Positions 14,959-19,986 of a stretch of 19,986 bases of DNA are shown one piece after another. The stretch lies in assembly GCA_937967645.1 (NCBI GenBank), contig CALBTT010000211.1, forward strand, positions 1-19,986, read 5' to 3'. The stretch is from an uncultured Zoogloea sp. (GTDB lineage: Bacteria > Pseudomonadota > Gammaproteobacteria > Burkholderiales > Rhodocyclaceae). The number at the start of each line of letters is the position of its first letter. The stretch's first letter is position 1. A program made the translations under genes and the position numbers. The notes beneath the pieces are model-generated. The model ran no database searches. It saw only the letters and a list, made by a program, of their open reading frames with translations, and was not told the DNA's origin.

Positions 14959-15093
14959 CTACGGCGCCGTGACGGCCCTGCGCAGCACGCGCCGGCCGAA
15001 GTAAAAGGCCAGCGCGCCCGTGGAGACCACTGCAATCAGCGCATCGCGGATGCGCGCAAGCGTGGGGGATGCCGAGGCCGATTGTTCACTCAC
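14959..15093 (-). CDS. 44-residue single-helix membrane miniprotein, GTG start
   Basis: On the minus strand GTG at 15093-15091 opens a 44-residue frame ending at TAG (14961-14959). CAAAGGAG (15110-15103) lies 9 bases upstream, a strong ribosome site. The protein has a short polar N-terminus with several Ser and Ala, a hydrophobic core (ALIAVVSTGALAFYFG, about 18-33) and a basic RRVLRR tail, a plausible one-helix inner-membrane peptide. An ATG just upstream gives only Met-Gln-stop and overlaps the GTG. It is divergent from the thioesterase gene. No family recognised. Confidence 0.5.
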   Translation of the reverse strand: MSEQSASASPTLARIRDALIAVVSTGALAFYFGRRVLRRAVTAP

Positions 15094-15202
15094 TGCATGC
15101 AACTCCTTTGTTGTGTGGCATTTGACGCCCCCCACCGCCCTGGGTTCTCATCGGGTTCTCCCCTCCCCAATCCTTCTCTCATCCTTCCCCCAGGAGCCCC
15201 CG

Positions 15203-15691
15203 ATGAATCTCCCCGCTCACCAGCTCACCATGACGGTGCTGATGACGCCCGACATGGCCAACTTCTCCGGCAACGTGCATGGCGGCGCCATCCTCAAGCT
15301 GCTCGATCAGGTGGCCTATGCCTGCGGCGCCCGCTATGCGGGCTGCTATGTGGTGACCCTGTCGGTGGACCAGGTGATGTTCCGCCAGCCGATCCATGTG
15401 GGCGAGCTGGTGACCTTTCTGGCGTCGGTCAATTACACCGGCAACTCGTCGATGGAGATCGGCATCAAGGTGATCGCCGAGGATATCCGGACCCAGGTGG
15501 TGCGCCACGCCAACAGCTGTTTCTTCACCATGGTGGCGGTGGATGAAGACCGCAAGCCGGTCAGCGTGCCGCCGCTGCGCCCCTTCACCCCGGAGGAGAA
15601 GCGCCGCTTCCAGGCCGCCCAGGCGCGCAAGGAGCTGCGCCGCGAGCTGGAGCAGCGCTACGACGCCCTGCGGGATTCCGGCACGCCCTGA
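15203..15691 (+). CDS. Acyl-CoA thioesterase, hotdog fold (YciA/BFIT type)
   Basis: A 162-residue single-hotdog thioesterase that hydrolyses acyl-CoA to free acid and CoA in the cytoplasm. The helix-start motif NFSGNVHGGAILKLLDQVA (about 20-38) is the family signature, with the catalytic acidic residue in LLDQVA and the HGG turn. The VTLSVDQVMFRQPI segment (about 52-65) is also typical. The charged C-terminal tail (about 131-162) is probably helical. AGGAG at 15192-15196 precedes ATG 15203; a longer upstream extension is unlikely. The chain length used cannot be read from the sequence. Confidence 0.9.
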   Translation: MNLPAHQLTMTVLMTPDMANFSGNVHGGAILKLLDQVAYACGARYAGCYVVTLSVDQVMFRQPIHVGELVTFLASVNYTGNSSMEIGIKVIAEDIRTQVVRHANSCFFTMVAVDEDRKPVSVPPLRPFTPEEKRRFQAAQARKELRRELEQRYDALRDSGTP

Positions 15692-15736
15692 GGGCTGCCC
15701 GGCCCAGCGTGCCCTGCCCCCTTCCCCCTGCCCTTA

Positions 15737-15779
15737 GTGCCCGGCGCGGCAATGCACGGCGTCACAGCCGCGCCGGCAC
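15737..15779 (+). terminator. GC-rich hairpin after the thioesterase gene
   Basis: GTGCCCGGCGCGGC at 15737-15750 pairs with 15767-15779 with one bulged base, enclosing a 16-base loop. There is no T-tract. It lies between two plus-strand genes and may separate their transcripts. Confidence 0.35.
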
Positions 15780-15827
15780 GCCCGTGGCATCATGCCAACG
15801 TCACTTCACATCCGGATCGGAAACCCC

Positions 15828-16319
15828 ATGACCTCACCCACCTTGCGCCAGCGCCTGCTGCTCGCCACGCTGGCCGCGCTGCCTGCCGGCGCCATCGCCT
15901 CGCCCCTCATGCAAGCCGGCGGCTGGGAAATGAAGCTCGCAATTTCGGCCCGGGAGACGGCCGCCAGCCCGTACAAGCCGATGAGCGAGAACACCACCCG
16001 CGTGTGCCTGAGCAAGGAGTTCCTGGCCAAGGACCCCTACCTCACGCCGGGCATCGACCGGGACAAGATGGAGAAGAAGGGCGCCAAGTGTACGATCTCC
16101 GACACCAAGCGCACCGACTCCACCGCCTCCTGGAAGATGAGCTGCACCCTGCCTGACGGCAACTCGGCCGACATGTTCATCAACAACACCGTGTCGGCCA
16201 AGACCCTGCGCTCGAACATCGATCAGGTGATCCAGAAGGACGGCCAGGCCCTGCAGATGAAGATCGGCCTGAAGGCCAACCATGTCGGTGCCTGTACGGC
16301 CGACATGATGAGCATGTAA
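15828..16319 (+). CDS. Secreted DUF3617-family protein
   Basis: A 163-residue protein with a clear signal peptide: an Arg-containing N-terminus, a hydrophobic stretch LLLATLAALPAGAIA (about 10-24), and a likely cut near the following Ser. The mature part begins with the family-typical GGWEMK segment and holds four cysteines (in VCLSK, AKCTI, SCTLP and GACTA) that could form two disulfides in the periplasm. These features match DUF3617, whose function is unknown. ATG 15828 is chosen because the signal peptide starts there; the ribosome site is weak. It is convergent with the VOC gene, with 9 bases between stops. Confidence 0.8.
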   Translation: MTSPTLRQRLLLATLAALPAGAIASPLMQAGGWEMKLAISARETAASPYKPMSENTTRVCLSKEFLAKDPYLTPGIDRDKMEKKGAKCTISDTKRTDSTASWKMSCTLPDGNSADMFINNTVSAKTLRSNIDQVIQKDGQALQMKIGLKANHVGACTADMMSM

Positions 16320-16328
16320 CGAGGGCGT

Positions 16329-16712
16329 TCAGCCGCCCATCGGCGTGCACAGCTCCACCAGGAAGCCGTCCGGGTCGGCCACGTAGGCCACGGTCTGCCC
16401 CCAGGGCATGGCTTCCGGGGCCTGCACCAGGGTGGCGCCGGCCTGCACCGCACGTGCCACCGCAGCGGCCACGTCGTCGGTGCTGAAGGCGATCTCTGAG
16501 CTGGGCGCCCGGTAATCGGCGGGTGCCGGGTTCTTGCCCAGGGCGGCGATCAGCTTGCGCGACGAGAAGGCCAGCGCGGTGCCGCCGGTCTCCATCTCGC
16601 CGAAGTCCCCACTCTCATGCACGAAGCGTCGGCCCAGGCCGAAAGCGGCCTCGTAGAAGGCGACGCTGCGCGGTACGTCTTCTACGTAGAGGATGGTGTA
16701 GGCGAATTTCAT
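16329..16712 (-). CDS. VOC-family (glyoxalase/dioxygenase-fold) protein
   Basis: A 127-residue protein with the two paired beta-alpha-beta-beta-beta halves of the vicinal oxygen chelate fold: YTILYVEDVPRSVAFYEAAFGL near the start and EIAFSTDDVAAAVARA then VADPDGFLVELCTP later. The metal-binding His near residue 5 in glyoxalase I is Tyr here, so it is unlikely to be a true glyoxalase I; glutamates E92 and E120 remain at family positions. GGAG lies 7 bases before ATG 16712. No substrate can be assigned. It lies downstream of the CodA-like gene on the same strand but is separated by 192 bases with two repeats. Confidence 0.85.
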   Translation of the reverse strand: MKFAYTILYVEDVPRSVAFYEAAFGLGRRFVHESGDFGEMETGGTALAFSSRKLIAALGKNPAPADYRAPSSEIAFSTDDVAAAVARAVQAGATLVQAPEAMPWGQTVAYVADPDGFLVELCTPMGG

Positions 16713-16767
16713 GGGTGGCTCCGGGGAAATGATGTGAGGGGGCGATGTAGCGGCGATGTTGGGGCGC

Positions 16768-16795
16768 TGTAGGGGCGGCTTCAGCCGCCCGCGGA
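16768..16795 (-). repeat. REP-like palindrome, third copy (inverted orientation)
   Basis: TGTAGGGGCGGCT-TC-AGCCGCCCGCGG, with the complete arm on the left. Its centre is CTTCAG, the reverse of the other three copies. It forms an inverted pair with the copy at 16851-16876, as in bacterial REP doublets. Confidence 0.8.
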
Positions 16796-16850
16796 GCTTG
16801 AGCAAAGGCTCAGTCCGCGCGCAGATTATGGCAGGTGGTTGGTCAAAGTC

Positions 16851-16876
16851 CGTGGGCGGCTGAAGCCGCCCCTACA
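16851..16876 (+). repeat. REP-like palindrome, fourth copy
   Basis: GTGGGCGGCT-GA-AGCCGCCCCTACA with a complete right arm. With the copy at 16768-16795 it flanks about 55 bases of non-repeat DNA. The 16713-16904 gap between the VOC and CodA-like genes holds only this pair and a small palindrome overlapping the CodA-like stop. Confidence 0.8.
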
Positions 16877-16904
16877 CCGGCCATGCACCAGCCATGCACC
16901 GCCC

Positions 16905-18182
16905 CTACGTCATAGGGCGGAAGGCGGTGCTCGTCGGCCGGCCCGGCAGGTGCAGGGTGGCGATGGAGGGCGGGGTGCGGGCGATCACTTTGCCGGCGCG
17001 CAGCACCAGCAGGCGGGTGGCCCGCAGGCGCAGGGCTTCCACCGGGTCGCCGGCCTGCAGCAGCACCAGGTCGGCGCGGCAGCCGGGTTCCAGGCCGTAG
17101 CCCTGCAGGTCGAGGATGCGGGCCGGGGTCTCGGTGACGGCGGTGAAGCAGGCGCGCATGGCGTCCTGGCCGGTCATCTGGGCCACGTGCAGGCCCATTA
17201 CGGCCACTTCGAGCATGTCGCCGCTGCCCAGGGAATACCAGGGGTCCATCACGCAGTCGTGCCCGAAGGCCACCGGCACGCCGGCTGCCAGCAGTTCGGG
17301 CACGCGGGTCATGCCGCGGCGCCGGGGGTAGCTGTCATGGCGGCCCTGCAGGGTGATGTTGATGAGCGGGTTGGCGATGGCGGCCACCCCGGCTTCGGCG
17401 ATCAGCGGCAGCAGCTTGGACACGTAGTAGTTGTCCATGGAGTGCATGGAGGTGAGGTGCGAGCCGGCCACCCGCCCCTGCAGGCCGAGGCGCTGGGTGT
17501 GGTAGGCCAGGGTCTCGATGTGCCGCGATAGCGGATCGTCGGATTCGTCGCAGTGCATGTCCACCGGCAGGCCGCGCTGGGCCGCCAGCTCGCACAGGAT
17601 GCGCACCGACTCGGCGCCGTCGGCCATGGTGCGCTCGAAGTGCGGGATGCCGCCCACCACGTCCACGCCCATGTCCAGGGCCCGCTTGAGGTTGTCGAGG
17701 GCGCCGGGGGCGCGCAGCACGCCATCCTGCGGAAAGGCCACCAGCTGCAGGTCGAGGTAGGGGCGAACCTTCTCCTTCACATGCAGCAGGGCCTCCACGG
17801 CCAGCAGACGTGGGTCGCAGATGTCCACGTGGGAGCGGATCGCCAGCAGGCCCTTGGCCACCGCCCAGTCACAGTAGGCCAGGGCCCGCTCGACCAGGGC
17901 CTCCTGGGTCAGCAGGGGCTTGAGTTCGCCCCACAGGGCGATGCCCTCGAGCAGGGTGCCGGACTGATTCACCCGTGGCAGGCCATAGGAGAGCGTGGCG
18001 TCCATGTGGAAGTGGGCATCCACGAAGGGCGGGGTCACCAGCTGGCCGGCGGCGTCGATCGCCTCGCCGGCCGGGCCGGGCAGCGCCGGGGCCACGGCGG
18101 CGATGAGGCCGTCGCGGATGCCGATGTCGAGGCCGCGGCGGCCGTCGGGCAGGGTGCAGTTGCGTAGGATCAGGTCGAACAT
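16905..18182 (-). CDS. codA: Cytosine deaminase-like amidohydrolase
   Basis: A 425-residue amidohydrolase closely resembling E. coli CodA, which deaminates cytosine to uracil and ammonia. Metal and active-site residues are in register with a constant offset of four: H57 and H59 (HFH), Q152 (FPQDG), H210, E213, H242 and D309. The exception is the residue after D309: CodA has Asp314, which helps set substrate preference, and this protein has Cys310. The base recognised may therefore differ, for instance a modified or iso-form pyrimidine. The start at ATG 18182 overlaps the end of the TetR gene by 13 bases, and the operon also contains upp, consistent with feeding uracil to salvage or breakdown. 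The fold and family are sure; cytosine as substrate is likely but not certain. Confidence 0.8.
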   Translation of the reverse strand: MFDLILRNCTLPDGRRGLDIGIRDGLIAAVAPALPGPAGEAIDAAGQLVTPPFVDAHFHMDATLSYGLPRVNQSGTLLEGIALWGELKPLLTQEALVERALAYCDWAVAKGLLAIRSHVDICDPRLLAVEALLHVKEKVRPYLDLQLVAFPQDGVLRAPGALDNLKRALDMGVDVVGGIPHFERTMADGAESVRILCELAAQRGLPVDMHCDESDDPLSRHIETLAYHTQRLGLQGRVAGSHLTSMHSMDNYYVSKLLPLIAEAGVAAIANPLINITLQGRHDSYPRRRGMTRVPELLAAGVPVAFGHDCVMDPWYSLGSGDMLEVAVMGLHVAQMTGQDAMRACFTAVTETPARILDLQGYGLEPGCRADLVLLQAGDPVEALRLRATRLLVLRAGKVIARTPPSIATLHLPGRPTSTAFRPMT

Positions 18183-18832
18183 GGGGGTTCCTCGCGGGCG
18201 GCGGGCGGCATCAGGCCGCAGCCGCGCAATACCAGGTTGAGCACGTGGTCGGTGGCACGCCGGTAGTCGGCGGAGCTCAGATCGCTCCGCCCCAGCACGG
18301 CGCCGACCTGGGTCTCGAAGTCGGCGTAGGTCTGGGTCAGGGCCCACAGGCTGAAGAACAGGTGCTCCGGGTCCACCGGCCCCATCCGCCCATCGGCGAT
18401 CCAGCCACGGATCACCGCCGCCTTGTCGGCCACCAGGGCGCGCAGGGCGCCGCGCAGATAATCGCCGATCTCCGGGGCGCCGTGGAGGAGTTCGTTGGCA
18501 AACACGCGGGAGGCATCGGGGCGCTCGGCGGTGAGGCGCATCTTGGCCTCGATGTAGTGGCGGAGGGCCTCGCGGGGGTCGGCATCGGGCGTGAAGCGGT
18601 CGGTCTCGGCCAGCCACAGCTCGAGGATGTGGGCCAGCACGGCGCGGTACACCTCCACCTTGGTGCCAAAGTAGTAGTGCAGGTTGGACTTGGGCATGCC
18701 GGCGCGCAGGGCGATCTCGGCCATGGTGGCGCCCTGGAAGCCGCGACGCGCGAAGACATGCTCGGCGGCCTGCAGGATCTCCCTTTCGTGTTGCTGGCGG
18801 ATGCGCCCCACCCGCCCCCTGCTGCCGCTCAT
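18170..18832 (-). CDS. TetR-family regulator, RutR-like
   Basis: A 220-residue TetR-type repressor. The N-terminal helix-turn-helix spans about 36-57 (EIALRAGMPKSNLHYYFGTK). The C-terminal ligand domain resembles RutR of E. coli, with matching stretches such as ASRVFANELLHGAP, DKAAVIRGWIADGRMGPVDPEHL and WALTQTYADFETQV. RutR senses uracil, so local control of this pyrimidine operon is the natural inference. ATG 18832 overlaps the upp stop (ATGA), and its own end overlaps the CodA-like start, so it is embedded in the operon it probably regulates. Confidence 0.85.
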   Translation of the reverse strand: MSGSRGRVGRIRQQHEREILQAAEHVFARRGFQGATMAEIALRAGMPKSNLHYYFGTKVEVYRAVLAHILELWLAETDRFTPDADPREALRHYIEAKMRLTAERPDASRVFANELLHGAPEIGDYLRGALRALVADKAAVIRGWIADGRMGPVDPEHLFFSLWALTQTYADFETQVGAVLGRSDLSSADYRRATDHVLNLVLRGCGLMPPAAREEPPCST

Positions 18833-19473
18833 CGCGTCCCGAAGATGCGGTCGCCGGCATCGCCCAGGCCGGGGACGATGTAGCCGTGGTCGTTGAGGTG
18901 GCTGTCCACCGCGCCGGTGGTGATGGGCACGTCCGGGTGGGCAGCCTGGAGGGCGGCGATGCCTTCCGGCGCGGCCAGCAGGCACACGAACTTGAGGCTG
19001 GTGACGCCAGCCTCCTTGAGCCGCGACAGGGCCGCGCTGGCCGAGTTGCCGGTGGCCAGCATCGGGTCCACCACGATCACCAGGCGGTCTTCCACGTCGT
19101 CTGGCAGCTTGAAGTAGTACTCGATGGCCTCCAGGGTCTGGGGGTCACGGTACAGGCCGATGTGCCCCACCCGGGCGCCGGGCAGCAGGTCGATCATGCC
19201 GTCGAGCATGCCGTTGCCGGCGCGCAGGATGGACACCAGGCAGAGCTTCTTGCCGCTGATCACCGGCGCCTGGCATTCTGCCACCGGGGTGGTGACGCTG
19301 ATCAGCTCGGTGGGCAAATCGCGGGTCACCTCGTAGGCCAGCATGGAGGCGATCTCGCGCACCAGGCGGCGGAAGTTGTCGGTGGTGGTGTCGGCGCTGC
19401 GGGCCATGGAGAGCTTGTGCTGCAGCAGCGGATGATCGATGACGGTGATGGCTGCAGTGAGGGATGCGGTCAT
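18829..19473 (-). CDS. upp: Uracil phosphoribosyltransferase
   Basis: A 214-residue enzyme making UMP from uracil and PRPP in the cytoplasm. The PRPP loop VDPMLATGNSA (135-145) and the uracil-binding end GLGDAGDRIFGT (202-213) are intact, as is SILRAGNGMLDG (81-92). Length is normal for the family. ATG 19473 is chosen since GGAGG sits just upstream and an upstream in-frame ATG (19512) would fall inside the preceding gene. It follows the DUF1688 gene by 22 bases. In the URC uracil-degradation route this enzyme also acts as the first step, so both salvage and catabolism are possible here. Confidence 0.95.
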   Translation of the reverse strand: MTASLTAAITVIDHPLLQHKLSMARSADTTTDNFRRLVREIASMLAYEVTRDLPTELISVTTPVAECQAPVISGKKLCLVSILRAGNGMLDGMIDLLPGARVGHIGLYRDPQTLEAIEYYFKLPDDVEDRLVIVVDPMLATGNSASAALSRLKEAGVTSLKFVCLLAAPEGIAALQAAHPDVPITTGAVDSHLNDHGYIVPGLGDAGDRIFGTR

Positions 19474-19495
19474 GGCGGCCTCCGGTTCCAGGGTG

Positions 19496-19939
19496 TCAAA
19501 AAACGGTTCCATCGCTGAGGAGGCTGATCGGCGGCCCGCCTCCAGGGCGACGCTGGGCCGCCACGCGGCGCCCGGCCGACCAGGTGCCGCCTTCGAGCAC
19601 CCGGGCCAGGGGGAAGGCGGCCTCGTCGAGGCCCAGCACGTCTCGCACGGCCGCGGCGATGCGGTCGAGGCCGATCACGGTGAGGGCCCGCCATTCGACG
19701 ATGGCCGGCGCATCCACCGTCCAGCGGTGGCTCCAGAAGACCGGGTCGCGGGGGCGGATCAGGCCGAAGTCGAGCAGCAAACCGCCATTACGATACTCCG
19801 GCAGGCCGGTGAGTTCCTCCAGGCCGGTGACCGTGAGCCCGGCCCACTCCAGCGGTTCGAGCAGCGAGTAGGTGAGCCACTGGGTCAGCTTGTGGAAGGG
19901 CAGCAGGCCATCCTCCATGGCCGGGTGCGCCCAGCAGTC
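19496..19939 (-). CDS. DUF1688 (Urc4-like) uracil catabolism protein, C-terminal fragment
   Basis: The final 147 residues of a DUF1688 protein, cut at its N-terminal side by the contig end and adapter. The stretch LPFHKLTQWLTYSLLEPLEW and then LTGLPEYRNGGLLLD are characteristic of the family, as is the VFWSHRWTVDAPAIVEWRALTVI region. Fungal Urc4 belongs here and is needed for the URC route of uracil breakdown; its chemistry is not settled. It is the first visible gene of the minus-strand operon. The full-length protein is usually much longer, so most of the gene and the promoter are missing. The Met-Leu-Phe-Arg-Ser residues preceding it in the raw frame are adapter-derived. Confidence 0.85.
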   Translation of the reverse strand, partial: DCWAHPAMEDGLLPFHKLTQWLTYSLLEPLEWAGLTVTGLEELTGLPEYRNGGLLLDFGLIRPRDPVFWSHRWTVDAPAIVEWRALTVIGLDRIAAAVRDVLGLDEAAFPLARVLEGGTWSAGRRVAAQRRPGGGPPISLLSDGTVF

Positions 19940-19986
19940 AGATCGGAAGAGCACACGTCTGAACTCCAGTCACGAATCACCATCTC
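19940..19986. other. Illumina adapter and index remnant (not genomic)
   Basis: AGATCGGAAGAGC at 19940-19952 begins the TruSeq adapter, which continues to 19973. Index GAATCACC follows at 19974-19981 and then the start of the constant tail. Bases 19940-19983 are the exact reverse complement of 1-44. Confidence 0.98.

Noticed and set aside
16329..16712. Glyoxalase I (gloA)
   Set aside because: The fold fits, but the first metal His is replaced by Tyr, so only VOC family membership is supported.
16905..18860. 651-residue fusion upstream of the CodA-like protein
   Set aside because: The first 226 residues are an out-of-frame shadow of the TetR gene; the amidohydrolase fold begins at ATG 18182.
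1..19986. 44-base perfect terminal inverted repeat, as in a linear mobile element
   Set aside because: The repeat is Illumina adapter plus index at both ends, not a biological terminal repeat.

Overview
This is a GC-rich contig, roughly two thirds G+C in the coding parts, with dense genes and mostly C- or G-ending codons. The high GC, the close resemblance of the trimethylamine dehydrogenase and ETF to those I recall from Methylophilus, and the dispersed 'GGGGCGGCTGAAGCCGCCCC' palindromes suggest a betaproteobacterium, possibly of the Rhodocyclales type. That placement is inference. Both ends (1-44 and 19940-19986) are Illumina adapter with the same index read, so real genomic sequence runs only from 45 to 19939.

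Region 1 (about 300-11703, + strand) is a methylated-amine catabolism locus. It begins with dmmA, dmmB and dmmC, encoding a heme-dependent dimethylamine monooxygenase, followed by a clear terminator. Next come an APC-type permease, trimethylamine dehydrogenase (tmd), a membrane Fe-S protein of the EtfD/DgcB kind, and etfB-etfA. The inferred pathway is: trimethylamine enters, perhaps through the permease; Tmd oxidises it to dimethylamine plus formaldehyde; electrons pass through ETF to the membrane Fe-S protein and then to quinone. Dimethylamine is then oxidised to methylamine plus formaldehyde by Dmm, using O2 and NAD(P)H. No monomethylamine or formaldehyde module lies in the window. A TGGGAGTA motif occurs upstream of each of the three putative transcription units.

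Region 2 (about 11704-14092) is a lower-GC islet. It holds two unrecognised membrane-protein genes on the minus strand, a second kind of palindromic repeat, and a dense cluster of inverted repeats at 13795-14020. The last 40 or so codons of etfA, next to it, already change codon style.

Region 3 (14093-16712) holds ordinary small genes: a DapB-like reductase, a 44-residue membrane miniprotein, a hotdog acyl-CoA thioesterase, a secreted DUF3617 protein and a VOC-family protein. An inverted pair of palindromic repeats follows, at 16768-16876.

Region 4 (16905-19939, minus strand) is a tightly packed pyrimidine operon, in transcription order: a truncated DUF1688 (Urc4-like) gene, upp, a RutR-like TetR regulator and a CodA-like deaminase. 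It fits cytosine/uracil salvage or uracil degradation by the URC route. Taken together, the window is rich in genes for obtaining nitrogen and one-carbon units from methylamines and pyrimidines. I saw no tRNA, rRNA, CRISPR array, transposase or phage gene.
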